From: Agrobacterium vitis
GTDB lineage: Bacteria > Pseudomonadota > Alphaproteobacteria > Rhizobiales > Rhizobiaceae
Assembly: GCF_013337045.2 (NCBI RefSeq)
Contig: NZ_CP118261.1
Location: 372,001 to 436,000, forward strand
DNA: 64,000 nt
Direction: 5' to 3'
The notes below the pieces were generated by a model that had not been told where the DNA came from, ran no database searches, and saw only the letters and a list, made by a program, of their open reading frames with translations. The position numbers were made by a program, and so were the translations under genes. How positions within the stretch are numbered: the stretch's first letter is position 1; the number at the start of each line of letters is the position of its first letter. Positions 54,336 to 63,270 of the stretch are shown here, piece by piece.

Positions 54336-55298
54336 TTAAATATTCAAACAAAAATTTGATTCTCTCCGGTTTTTATGGGGCAGTTCCGCAAAAACGCTGG
54401 TTCTGTTTTTGGCCTCAGCAAAAATCCAATCCTTAAACGTCTTGACTGCTTTGGAGGCCGGCTGCAGGGGTGAAATGAGATAATAAGGATTGCGAATTGG
54501 ATATGGGTCGCCTAGCCGGATCAACTCTCCAGTTTCCAAGGCGTGCTCAATCAGAATAGAGCGCCCAAGCAGGGCCCCCATCCCCGCTTTGGCCGCTTCG
54601 ATGGCAGGGCCAGCCTGATTGAAGCGTGGGCCTTTGGCAATGTCATTGCGACTGATGCCATATTCACGCAGGTAACGGTCCCAATCTGGATATTGGCCAT
54701 TAATGCTCGCCTTGGCGCGGTCCACGTGAACAAGGGGTAACTCCCGTAAGGAGTCAAAGCTCAACTCACCAAACTCCTCAGCCATTTGCGGCGAACAAAC
54801 GGGAATAATATCCTCTTCTAATAGCAGTTCCACGCGCCGATCGAGATTGGTGTGCCAGTTGCAGATCCAGACATCGGAAGTGTCTGTCTCAATCGTCGAA
54901 CGTTCGATGAAGGTGGTCAGCGAGATATCAATTTCTGGCGCTGTACGATAAAAATTCCGCAATCTTGGCATGAGCCACAAAGAACCAACGGAAGCTGATG
55001 CGCCAACCACCAGACGCTCCGGCATGTCCACCGGCTTGTGAAGTGCGGAAATTGCATCGTCTATGATGTCCAGCGCTTCGGTAAGCTTGGCAAGGCAGGC
55101 CCGCGATTCCGGCGTCAACTCCAAGCGGCTGCTGCGGCGCAAAAACAGTTTGGTTTGTAGAAAATCTTCAAGTTGCCGGATCTGATGACTGACCGCCGTC
55201 GGCGTCACACACAATTCGTCACTGGCCTGCACAAGGCTCATGCGTCTTGCCGCCGCTTCAAAGGCCCGCACAGAGTTAAGAGGTACACGTCTTCTCAT
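54336..55298 (-). CDS. LysR-family regulator (GcvA-like)
   Basis: A 320-residue LysR regulator. N-terminal [37 protein letters not shown] (residues 11-44), typical of the GcvA branch, then the linker [13 protein letters not shown] and a periplasmic-binding-fold effector domain ([34 protein letters not shown]). Start 55298 follows GGGGAC by seven bases. It is last in a minus-strand run of isochorismatase, carbamoyl hydrolase, MFS and LysR genes, and probably controls them and the divergent RutA-like gene. It ends 21 bases from the IS element. Confidence 0.9.
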   Translation of the reverse strand: MRRRVPLNSVRAFEAAARRMSLVQASDELCVTPTAVSHQIRQLEDFLQTKLFLRRSSRLELTPESRACLAKLTEALDIIDDAISALHKPVDMPERLVVGASASVGSLWLMPRLRNFYRTAPEIDISLTTFIERSTIETDTSDVWICNWHTNLDRRVELLLEEDIIPVCSPQMAEEFGELSFDSLRELPLVHVDRAKASINGQYPDWDRYLREYGISRNDIAKGPRFNQAGPAIEAAKAGMGALLGRSILIEHALETGELIRLGDPYPIRNPYYLISPLQPASKAVKTFKDWIFAEAKNRTSVFAELPHKNRRESNFCLNI

Positions 55299-55413
55299 GC
55301 CAACGTCCCCTATTGGTTGTCCTCCCAATCAAAGAAGACCACGAGAGCATAAGAACGGCAAGTCTAAAAATTGATCAAAATCAAAGACGTTCAAAATATA
55401 GGCAAAACTAAGT

Positions 55414-56718
55414 TTATTCGGCAGCTTGTGCCTTTGGGATAGGCTGCGTTCGGCCATTGGGTGCGGGACGGGTGAGATCGAAAGGAAAATACCGTCGCAT
55501 CCTGTGAAAATAGAAAAAGGCGAAAGCCGTGCCAATGCAGCACAACACACCATTGGTGAAAATGGCAGCGGATATGCCAAAATGTTCAGCGAGCACACCA
55601 GTCATCATAGCCCCAATAGGCGATGAGCCGGTAATCAGCAGATGGACCATCGATGCAAAACGCCCGCGCATCTCCGGCGGAGATTGGATCTGCAATGAAC
55701 CGGAGACCGATGTCGAAAAGGTGACTGCTGCGGCACCGACCAGCGAGAACAGCAGGCAGCTGACAACGAGGGAGCCACAGAAGGCAATGGCGATCAGCAC
55801 CAGACCAAAGCTGAGACCGGCAACCAGGATCAGTCCAACGGTTGGCTTTCGACGCCCCGTTAGCATAAATGCGGAAAAAAATGACCCCATACCAAGGCTA
55901 GAGTTCAACAGGCCGAATTCTGCAGCACCCGCATGCACCAGATAATTGGCCGCCAAAGGGACAATGGTCGTGAAGTTCTGCCCGAACATGCCAATAAAGG
56001 CTGTCGCGATCAGCAGAAACAGAATACTGGGGGTTTTGCGGGCATAGCTCAACCCTTCCGCGATCTGAGATAACATGGTGTAACGGCCGCTGAAGCGGAT
56101 GGGTTGCAGATCTCCAGCGCGGATAGATGCCAGCGCAAAGAGGATCGTGCTGCAAGTCAGCGCATTGATCAGGAACGCTGGACCGACCCCGAATGCCGCA
56201 ATCACCACACCGCCAATGGCGGGGCCAATGATGCGGCCAAGATTTTGCATCATTGACACAAGCGCAATGGCGTTGCCAAGCCTTGGCACATCAACCAGTT
56301 CGCTGACGAATGCCTGCCTTAACGGATTATCGAGTGCATTGATCACGCCCAAGCTAAGAGCCAAAAGATAGATATGCCAGAGCGCGATCGTATCTGTCAT
56401 CACCAGCACACCCAGCAACAGTGCCTGCACTGCCGCAAGGCTCTGGGTAATGGCCATCAAGCGGCGTCTTGGAAATCGGTCGGCAACCACGCCGCCCACC
56501 AATGCCAATAGCATGATCGGCAGGAATTGCAGGGATGTCACCGTGGCCAGCGCGAGCGAGGAATCGCTGAGTTTCAACACCAGCCACGCCTGCGCGGTGG
56601 TCTGCATCCATGGACCGGCAAGGGACAAGAGCAGACCGAGATAAAAGATGCGAAAATTGCGGATCTGCAAGGCTGGGAAACGGTTTGCCAGCATCAAACG
56701 GAGTGTCGTGAGAGCCAT
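55414..56718 (-). CDS. MFS transporter, EntS/DHA3-like
   Basis: A 434-residue membrane protein with twelve predicted helices. Early motif FRIFYLGLLLSLAGPWMQTTAQAWLVL and the A-motif GGVVADRFPRRRLM around residue 75 place it in the DHA3/EntS-like major facilitator group, usually exporters. PLRQAFVSELVDVPRLGNAIAL is also typical of that group. It starts eight bases after the carbamoyl-hydrolase-like gene and is probably co-transcribed. It may export or import a pathway compound. Confidence 0.88.
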   Translation of the reverse strand: MALTTLRLMLANRFPALQIRNFRIFYLGLLLSLAGPWMQTTAQAWLVLKLSDSSLALATVTSLQFLPIMLLALVGGVVADRFPRRRLMAITQSLAAVQALLLGVLVMTDTIALWHIYLLALSLGVINALDNPLRQAFVSELVDVPRLGNAIALVSMMQNLGRIIGPAIGGVVIAAFGVGPAFLINALTCSTILFALASIRAGDLQPIRFSGRYTMLSQIAEGLSYARKTPSILFLLIATAFIGMFGQNFTTIVPLAANYLVHAGAAEFGLLNSSLGMGSFFSAFMLTGRRKPTVGLILVAGLSFGLVLIAIAFCGSLVVSCLLFSLVGAAAVTFSTSVSGSLQIQSPPEMRGRFASMVHLLITGSSPIGAMMTGVLAEHFGISAAIFTNGVLCCIGTAFAFFYFHRMRRYFPFDLTRPAPNGRTQPIPKAQAAE

Positions 56719-56726
56719 TGGTGCCG

Positions 56727-57596
56727 TCAGACCGCTGCGCTCATAACATAGCTATCTGCCCGGCGATTGGCCCCGAAATCCCACCTGTCTCGAATAGACT
56801 GCTGTTTTTGTAGATCGATGTCAGCCACCACCAACTCGTCGCTCATGGTTTTCGCTTTCTTGAGAATGTTCCCATCCGGACCAATCACCACGCTGCCGCC
56901 GATGTAACGCAAACCGCCTTCCATGCCCGCTTTGCCCGCCGCAATCACATAGGTGCCGTTTGAATAGGCCCCGCCACACATGGCAAGTTCCGAGGCATGG
57001 CGGCTTGCAGACAGTGTATTGCCGGGCATGACAGGCGTGTTGTAGCCAATACAGATGACATCGACACCCTGCACAAACAGCGAGCGATAGGCCTCGGGAA
57101 AGCGTCGGTCATAGCAAATCAGTCCGCCCAGCTTCCAGGGTGTGCAGTCATAAACGGCAAATCCCTTGTCTCCGGGTGCGAAATAGCGCTTTTCCAGAAT
57201 GGTGACTTCGCCACTTTCCTTCTGCTCCACGAAGCCTGGAATATGCATTTTGCGAAAGGTGCCAACATGCTCGCCTCGGCTATTGATGAAGGCCATGGAA
57301 TTGTAGATGCGATTGCCGTTCTGCTCGGCAAACGGCAGGATCACCGTCATTGCGCAATCGCGGGCCTTGGTTGATATTGCCGAAATTGCTGCATCGTTCT
57401 CCACCTTATCGGCATATTGAGCCGCGCGGTCATGAATCGTGGCAGCAAAATAAGGCGTGAGCGCCAGCTCCGGCAACACCGCCAGCGTGATTTTTTGCTC
57501 TGCCGCCTTATCCAGCAAGGTTAGAATGCGGGAAAGAGTGGCTTTGATCGTGGCACTTGCAGGGCCAAGCTGCACGGCGGCGGCGCGGAAGGTCAT
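56727..57596 (-). CDS. N-carbamoyl-D-amino-acid hydrolase-like nitrilase-family enzyme
   Basis: A 289-residue carbon-nitrogen hydrolase. The catalytic triad is E43 in LPELALTPYF, K116 in RKMHIPG and C161 in ICYDRRFPE. Stretches LEKRYFAPGDKGFAVYD, GYNTPV and AAGKAGMEGG closely resemble Agrobacterium N-carbamoyl-D-amino-acid amidohydrolase, which releases D-amino acid, CO2 and ammonia. It is slightly shorter than that enzyme (about 304). Together with the D-hydantoinase at 51087 it would complete hydantoin-to-D-amino-acid conversion. Confidence 0.85.
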   Translation of the reverse strand: MTFRAAAVQLGPASATIKATLSRILTLLDKAAEQKITLAVLPELALTPYFAATIHDRAAQYADKVENDAAISAISTKARDCAMTVILPFAEQNGNRIYNSMAFINSRGEHVGTFRKMHIPGFVEQKESGEVTILEKRYFAPGDKGFAVYDCTPWKLGGLICYDRRFPEAYRSLFVQGVDVICIGYNTPVMPGNTLSASRHASELAMCGGAYSNGTYVIAAGKAGMEGGLRYIGGSVVIGPDGNILKKAKTMSDELVVADIDLQKQQSIRDRWDFGANRRADSYVMSAAV

Positions 57597-57605
57597 GATG
57601 GCATT

Positions 57606-57713
57606 CTTTCCAGCAAAAGCATTTCCAGAAGAAGCGGCAACCGGTTTTCCTCTGGAGAGACATAAACGAAAGAAAGAGCATTTCCGCGTTTGCGTGAAAA
57701 GTTGAAATGCTCA
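57606..57713. repeat. RIME-like intergenic mosaic repeat
   Basis: About 108 bases between two genes with the style of rhizobial intergenic mosaic elements: AAAGCATTTCCAG near 57618, then CGGCAACCGGTTTTCC, ACATAAACGAAAGAAA, and finally GAGCATTTC at 57676 inverted as GAAATGCTC at 57704-57712 around a 19-base loop. Similar mosaics are scattered in Rhizobium and Brucella-group genomes. The terminal hairpin may also affect transcription from the upstream isochorismatase gene. Confidence 0.5.
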
Positions 57714-57729
57714 CTGTTAAACATGGAGA

Positions 57730-58419
57730 TCAGGCAGCTTGGGTTTTGCGTGCACCATGACTGCTAAACTGGCTCAACGCCTCGTCTTCGCTGATCACAT
57801 CACAGATTTTAAACTGCATATCGAACAAGGCGGCCGCATGGGACATTTCGATGCGATCAAACACCGCCTCTTCGATGACCTGAATTTTATAACCAAGAGC
57901 CGTGCCATCCACAGCCGTGGCCCGCACGCAGCCGCTGGTGCTATTTCCTGCCAGTAACAGACCGTCGACACTCAGATTGCTCAACATCAAATGTAGATTG
58001 GTGAAGGCAAAACAGCTCGGGGTCTGTTTTTCCACCAGAAGATCGCCAGACTGCATGGCAACCTCTGACGGAATATCGGATTTTGCATTGCGGGCGCTGA
58101 AGTTATTGTCGGACCGCGCTTCGGGAAGACCACTGATGTCGTAGAATACATGCTTGGAGTAAATCACCGGCATCTGCGCGGCGCGTGCCGCCGCCAGCAA
58201 GCGTTGTTGCACCGGTATGGCTTTCCAGGCGTGAGGACCGCAGGCACCCGAGTAAAGATCAAGCTGCTCATAAATCGGCTTGTCGAGACCGCAGGCCGTG
58301 ACTTGCATATCAATGATCAGCAAGGCATTGCGACGGCCCGGTCCATTCAGTGGGCGCCGCGCACGCCGCGCCACCACAAGCTTGTCATCGTCAGTCAGAA
58401 ATCGATCCCACACAGCCAT
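57730..58419 (-). CDS. Isochorismatase-fold amidohydrolase (N-carbamoylsarcosine amidase-like)
   Basis: A 229-residue cysteine hydrolase. The triad is D37 in LLIIDMQV, K131 in LLVEKQTPS and C164 in [11 protein letters not shown]. The [13 protein letters not shown] start and GCVRAT motif resemble N-carbamoylsarcosine amidohydrolase and maleamate amidohydrolase; RutB (ureidoacrylate amidohydrolase) belongs to the same fold. It is divergent from the RutA-like gene with 242 bases between, so it is a candidate to hydrolyse the RutA product. Which of those activities it has cannot be told from sequence. Confidence 0.88.
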   Translation of the reverse strand: MAVWDRFLTDDDKLVVARRARRPLNGPGRRNALLIIDMQVTACGLDKPIYEQLDLYSGACGPHAWKAIPVQQRLLAAARAAQMPVIYSKHVFYDISGLPEARSDNNFSARNAKSDIPSEVAMQSGDLLVEKQTPSCFAFTNLHLMLSNLSVDGLLLAGNSTSGCVRATAVDGTALGYKIQVIEEAVFDRIEMSHAAALFDMQFKICDVISEDEALSQFSSHGARKTQAA

Positions 58420-58661
58420 GCGCCTGTCCTCTTTTCCTTACAACTCTGCGCGACGGTAGAGGCAAGCGACGCTATTGGCGATTGCGATTTCCTGATGGTG
58501 GTGATGAGAAATGTTCAGCCTGTCTTTTTCACGCCGTCTGTTTAACGGCCTCCCCTGCGGGCATGAGTTTTTCTCAAGGTACAGCTTCGAATTCGTCGCT
58601 TGGCATTACACGCAAGCCGTTCAACTCTTGTCGCATAACAAGAAAAGAGAGGAACGCGCTT

Positions 58662-59765
58662 ATGACGAAGATTGGAGTTTTCATTCCCATCGGCAGCCGA
58701 GGCTGGCTGATTTCTACCACTTCACCCGCAACCATGCCGAGTTTTGAGCTCAACAAGGCGGTGGTACAGCAGGCAGAACATTACGGCCTCGATTTTGCCC
58801 TGTCGATGATCAAGCTTCGCGGTTACAATGGCCCAAGTGAATATTGGGTCCATAATCTGGAATCCTTCACCCTGATGGCCGGTTTGGCCGCCGTCACCAA
58901 GAAAATTCAGCTGTTTGCATCTGTGGCCATGTTGACCATGCCGCCCGCAGTGGTGGCACGCATGGCCGCGACGATCGATTCGATTGCGCCGGGCCGCTTT
59001 GGCATCAATATGGTCACCGGCTGGCAGCCCAAAGAATACCAGCAGATGGGCATCGAGCTGACACCCGAGCATTTTGCCCGCCGCTATGACTATGCCTCGG
59101 AATATGTGCAGGTGATGCGCGATTTATGGACCAAGGGCGTCTCCAACTTCAAGGGCGAATTCTTCCAGATGGATGACTGCAAGCTGTCGCCACGTCCATC
59201 CGCCCATATTCCAGTGGTTGGTGCGGGCCAGTCGGAACGCGGCATGCGGTTTGTGGCGGAATATGGCGACTACAACTTCATTGGTGCCGGCGGTGATATG
59301 AACCAGACCGATGGTGCCCGCACCATGGTGGCCAAGGTGGAAACCGCAGCAAAGCAAAGCGGACGCGACACCGGCGCCTTTCTGCTTTTGATGGTGATTG
59401 CCGACCGCAGCGACGAGTTGGCCTTTGCAAAATGGGAGCTTTACAAGCAGGGCACCGACATCGAAGCGCTTGAATGGCAGGCCAGTCAGGCCGGGCAGGA
59501 TACGGTCGCCAAAGAAGGCTCAACGGCCGCCGCCCTGGTGCGCCAGATCAAAAATCCGCAACCAACCGGCATGCTGAAGCTGATCGGTTCCTATGAAAAA
59601 GTCGCGGCAATGCTGGATGAAATTGCTTTGAGCACTCCAGGCCTGAAAGGCATCATGCTGACCTTTGATGACTTCGTCATCGGCATGGAGCAGTTTGGCC
59701 AATATATTCAGCCCTTGATGCGTTCCCGCAATCCCAACCTAAAACGCAATCTGGATGCAGCGTGA
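58662..59765 (+). CDS. RutA-like FMN-dependent monooxygenase (LLM class)
   Basis: A 367-residue luciferase-like flavin monooxygenase closely resembling E. coli RutA, which cleaves uracil between N3 and C4 using a flavin peroxide. Shared landmarks: [29 protein letters not shown] (here [12 protein letters not shown]), [45 protein letters not shown] and [19 protein letters not shown]. Start 58662 follows GAGAGGA by eight bases; an open frame upstream to 58350 is not similar to the family. FMNH2 would come from the RutF-like reductase at 61351. The substrate may be uracil or another cyclic amide. Confidence 0.92.
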   Translation: MTKIGVFIPIGSRGWLISTTSPATMPSFELNKAVVQQAEHYGLDFALSMIKLRGYNGPSEYWVHNLESFTLMAGLAAVTKKIQLFASVAMLTMPPAVVARMAATIDSIAPGRFGINMVTGWQPKEYQQMGIELTPEHFARRYDYASEYVQVMRDLWTKGVSNFKGEFFQMDDCKLSPRPSAHIPVVGAGQSERGMRFVAEYGDYNFIGAGGDMNQTDGARTMVAKVETAAKQSGRDTGAFLLLMVIADRSDELAFAKWELYKQGTDIEALEWQASQAGQDTVAKEGSTAAALVRQIKNPQPTGMLKLIGSYEKVAAMLDEIALSTPGLKGIMLTFDDFVIGMEQFGQYIQPLMRSRNPNLKRNLDAA

Positions 59766-59780
59766 GTTGAACAGAGGGTG

Positions 59781-59820
59781 AAAGCGCCGTGTCTCCATTC
59801 CAGAGTCACGGCGCTTTTTT
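59781..59820 (+). terminator. Strong bidirectional intrinsic terminator
   Basis: An 11-base-pair stem (AAAGCGCCGTG with CACGGCGCTTT) around a 15-base loop, followed by TTT, starting 15 bases after the RutA-like stop. It also lies 13 bases beyond the stop of the convergent amidase gene and can serve both. Confidence 0.88.
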
Positions 59821-59832
59821 GATGAAATCATG

Positions 59833-61137
59833 TTATTCGGCCGCCATGCTCTGTCGGTTTTGCAAGGCTGCACCCAACAAACCAGCATAGGCAATCACCT
59901 TGCGATCCTGATAGCGCTGCGCGGTCAGGGAAACCCCAACGGGCCTACCATTTGGCCCGTATAGGCCGGGAACATTGACGACAGGCACTTGCATCAGCGT
60001 CCATATCGAATTGAATATCGCATCTCCGGTTGTCTCAATACCCTTGGGTGCTTCACCGGTGGAACTCGGCGTGAGGATCACATCAAAGGATGCCGCAATA
60101 TCCTCAAATGCAGCGCGGCATTGATCGGCAAGCCGATAAGCACCCCGGGCCTGAGACGGGGTGATCGCCTCGCAATTTTCAACCATGGATTTCAGCTCAT
60201 CGTGAAGATCAGGTGTTCCATAGGCTTCATTGAGGAAGGCTGCGCGCCCCTCCCGGCGCAAGATGATATGGTGGGCGGTCAGAATGCCATCAAACATCGG
60301 GGGCAAGACAATATCCGAGACCACGGCCCCCGCCTGTTTCAGAGCGTCAATTGCTATGCTCATCGCATGTTGCGTAGCAGCCTCTGCTTTTGGCCAGGCG
60401 GGCGACAAGCAAACACCAACTCGCTTTCCGGCGAGGTCATCGGCAAGCGTCGTTTCCGGGGCATCCAGTGCAAACACATCTGCCAGAAGGGCAAGGTCAT
60501 TGGCCGAGCGGGCATAGAGGCCAAGGGTATCGCAGGTGGCGGAATACATTTTCAACCCTTCCCGGCTGATTGCATTCCAGGTTGGTTTAAAGCCGTAAAT
60601 CCCGCAAAAAGAGGCGGGACGAATGGTCGAGCCTCCCGTCTGGGTGCCAAGCGCCAGCGTTGCCTGAAAATCGGCAACCGCTGCACCCGATCCACTGGAG
60701 GAGCCGCCGGGCGTGCATGCCAGATCGTGCGGATTGCGGGTCACGCTTCCCCGGTTTGTTGTAGCAAATTCAGTGGTGACCGTCTTGCCGATCAACAGTG
60801 CTCCGGCTTGGCGCAGGGTATCGACGCAGGCGGCATCCATTCCCGGCTGGTGTCCCTGATAGCGGGCTGAATTGTGCTGCGTCGGCATATCCTTGGTGTT
60901 GATAACGTCCTTGATGGCGATGGGTACGCCATGCAGCGGCCCTTTATGGGCTGCCGTATCCAGCTGCTGTGCGGCGGCCAGAACCTGGGCGGGATCAAAG
61001 TGAGCATAGGCACGCACGGCACTGTCGCGCTCTTCAATGCGGCGGATAATCGACATTGCGATGTCGGTGACCGAGAGCTGCCCACCGTGGGTGAGGGTCG
61101 TGAGCGTGCAGGCATCCAATTGATAAGGCAATGTCAT
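59833..61137 (-). CDS. Amidase signature family hydrolase
   Basis: A 434-residue enzyme of the amidase signature family. The Ser-cisSer-Lys triad is visible: K76 in VPIAIKDV, a serine in CTPGGSSSGSGA (residues 146-148) and the nucleophile S170 in GTQTGGSTIRPA. Family members hydrolyse amides, N-acyl ureas (allophanate) or mandelamide-like compounds. Start 61137 is preferred over 61143 because AAGGA is seven bases upstream of it. It is convergent with the RutA-like gene and divergent from the RutF-like gene. It may process an amide or ureido intermediate from the same pathway. Confidence 0.88.
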   Translation of the reverse strand: MTLPYQLDACTLTTLTHGGQLSVTDIAMSIIRRIEERDSAVRAYAHFDPAQVLAAAQQLDTAAHKGPLHGVPIAIKDVINTKDMPTQHNSARYQGHQPGMDAACVDTLRQAGALLIGKTVTTEFATTNRGSVTRNPHDLACTPGGSSSGSGAAVADFQATLALGTQTGGSTIRPASFCGIYGFKPTWNAISREGLKMYSATCDTLGLYARSANDLALLADVFALDAPETTLADDLAGKRVGVCLSPAWPKAEAATQHAMSIAIDALKQAGAVVSDIVLPPMFDGILTAHHIILRREGRAAFLNEAYGTPDLHDELKSMVENCEAITPSQARGAYRLADQCRAAFEDIAASFDVILTPSSTGEAPKGIETTGDAIFNSIWTLMQVPVVNVPGLYGPNGRPVGVSLTAQRYQDRKVIAYAGLLGAALQNRQSMAAE

Positions 61138-61350
61138 TCCCATGTCCTTCTTGGTGGGTGCGATCTTGGCGCGCAGGTTACCGTTACTCTTGTTCTATGA
61201 CACGGCAGATTTTCTCACGACGCGGCTGAGAAATGGTCATTTGGCGTCTGCACTCTCGGGCAACATAGTTTCCACCGAAGACTGATGCGCATTTTTAACG
61301 TGTGTTTTGGCAAGAACCATCAAAACAGCATGAAACGGAGATGGAAAACC

Positions 61351-61854
61351 ATGGATATTGCCCGCTTCAAGCTTGGCATGCGCCGTCTGGCCTCTGGCGT
61401 GTCACTGATCACCACACTCTCTGACGGTGCGCGCCACGGATTGGTGGCAACGGCGGTCAACTCCGTCAGCGGTGATCCACCGTCGCTGCTGATCTGCGTC
61501 AACAAGAATGCCTCGGCGCATGGGCATATCGAGCGCTCCGGCATCTACTGCGTCAACATCCTGTCGGAAAGCGCCCAGCCGATTGCCGCCAGCTTTTCCA
61601 GCGTCATTGACCGGGACAAGCGGTTTTTGCGTGGTGAATGGCAGGTGCTGAAGACCGGTGCACCCGCCCTTGTTGACTCACTGGCCAGTTTCGATTGCGA
61701 GGTGCGCCACGCGCTCACCTACGCCACCCATACGATCTTCATCGCTGACATCGTCGCAACAGAGCTTTGGGACAGTACCGATGCACCATTGGTCTATCTG
61801 GATGGCCGCTATCGGCAGGTGCTGGTCGAGCCGGATATGACACCCGCTGAGTGA
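61351..61854 (+). CDS. RutF-like flavin reductase
   Basis: A 167-residue NAD(P)H:FMN reductase of the RutF/HpaC-like family. Marks are FKLGMRRLASGVSLITT, GLVATAVNSVSGDPPSLLICVN (flavin binding) and FCVNILSE-like (here YCVNILSESAQPIA), then DGRYRQVL at the end. It supplies reduced FMN to two-component monooxygenases, here probably the RutA-like enzyme 1.6 kb upstream. Start 61351 has ACGGAG about ten bases upstream; ATG 61330 is an alternative. Confidence 0.9.
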   Translation: MDIARFKLGMRRLASGVSLITTLSDGARHGLVATAVNSVSGDPPSLLICVNKNASAHGHIERSGIYCVNILSESAQPIAASFSSVIDRDKRFLRGEWQVLKTGAPALVDSLASFDCEVRHALTYATHTIFIADIVATELWDSTDAPLVYLDGRYRQVLVEPDMTPAE

Positions 61855-61946
61855 GATTTTCATGAGGCGCCAGGCACCAAGTATAGTTCGTACTGACCAT
61901 AAAACGGGAACAGACGCACGGCAAAAGCCGGCATATGGAGCATCAG

Positions 61947-63242
61947 ATGAGCAACCAAAAGCGCAAGGGGATAACACGGCGCGGATTGATCAAAGGCGCG
62001 GCAGCGGTGGGCGGCATGGCCGCAGGGTCCGGCGCCATATCGGGATTTCCAACAATCTGGGCGCAGAATATCAAGGACGTCAAGTTGGTCCATGTTGGCC
62101 AGTCCTATTCCACCATCAAAAATATTCAGGTACAGGCCAGCAAAGATCTCGGCTTTACCATTGAAATGCAGACGGCTGACGTTGCCACCCAGATGAACCG
62201 CATGTTGACCCAGCCGGAATCGATGGACGTGGCCGACCTTGCCAATACCTCTGTACGCTATCTGCTCGGCCGCAATATTGTTCAGCCGATCACCACCAAG
62301 GAATATAAATGGTGGGATAAGACCATTTCCCTGTTTCAGACAGGCAAATATCCCAATGGCAAAATGGCCTCGCTGGAAGGATTTGCGCCGATCAAGGCGC
62401 AATATTATGCCGACAAGACCGCCAGCGCCTATTCAATGACACCGACAGAATGGCTGGTGGGTATTCCGCTCTATTATAATGCGGATACGCTGGGCGTGCG
62501 GCCCGATCTGATTGGCACGACCAAGATCGACAGTTGGGCGCGCCTGCTGGACCCCGCCTTCAAAGGCCATGTGGCGCTCCAGGAAGGTGTCAATGTCGGC
62601 CTGCCGGATGCCGCCATGGCGCTATCGGCGCTGGGCGAGGTCTCCTATGTTGACAAGGGCAATATGACCCGCAGCGAAATCGACAAAACCATCAAAAAAC
62701 TGATCGAATACAAAAAAGCCGGGCAATTCCGGTCCTTCTGGCTGAATTTCGATCAATCCGTGCAACTGATGGCCTCCGGCGAAGTGGTACTGCAATCCAT
62801 GTGGTCGCCTGCTGTGACAGAAGTACGCACGCGCGGTATTCCCTGTACATTCCAACCGCTGAAAGAGGGTCATCGCGGCTGGTACATCATGATGTTCCAG
62901 ATGCAGCACCTGACCGGGCTGAAGCGCGAGTGCGCCATTGAATACATGAACTGGTACAATTCCGGCTGGGCCGGCGCCTTCATTTCCCGCCAAGGCTTTT
63001 ACAATACCGTGCCTGAAAATGTGAAGCCGCTGATGAGCGCCAATGAATATGGCTATTGGTATGATGGCAAGCCCGCGTCCGAACCTATTCTCAACCCCTT
63101 TGGCAAGGTGATGGAAAAGCCGGGTGCGGTGCGCGACGGCGGCTCACTCTGGGATCGCATGGGCAATATCGGCATCTGGAACACGCTGATGGATGAGGAT
63201 CGCTATCTGGTGCGCCGCTGGCAGGATTTCATCGCGGCGTAA
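61947..63242 (+). CDS. Tat-exported ABC substrate-binding protein (spermidine/putrescine-type)
   Basis: A 431-residue binding protein with a twin-arginine signal (GITRRGLIKGAAAVGGMA) and cleavage near IWAQN. The mature protein follows the SBP_bac_8/PotD-type pattern: KLVHVGQSYSTIKNIQVQA, VGIPLYYNADTLGVRPD and FWLNFDQSVQLMASGEVVL. Start 61947 follows GGAG by six bases. The neighbouring PotB-like permease starts 28 bases downstream. Ligand unknown; context suggests the RutA-pathway substrate or an amine. Confidence 0.9.
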   Translation: MSNQKRKGITRRGLIKGAAAVGGMAAGSGAISGFPTIWAQNIKDVKLVHVGQSYSTIKNIQVQASKDLGFTIEMQTADVATQMNRMLTQPESMDVADLANTSVRYLLGRNIVQPITTKEYKWWDKTISLFQTGKYPNGKMASLEGFAPIKAQYYADKTASAYSMTPTEWLVGIPLYYNADTLGVRPDLIGTTKIDSWARLLDPAFKGHVALQEGVNVGLPDAAMALSALGEVSYVDKGNMTRSEIDKTIKKLIEYKKAGQFRSFWLNFDQSVQLMASGEVVLQSMWSPAVTEVRTRGIPCTFQPLKEGHRGWYIMMFQMQHLTGLKRECAIEYMNWYNSGWAGAFISRQGFYNTVPENVKPLMSANEYGYWYDGKPASEPILNPFGKVMEKPGAVRDGGSLWDRMGNIGIWNTLMDEDRYLVRRWQDFIAA

Positions 63243-63270
63243 GATTTCATTCCAATCAAGGACATTTTCG

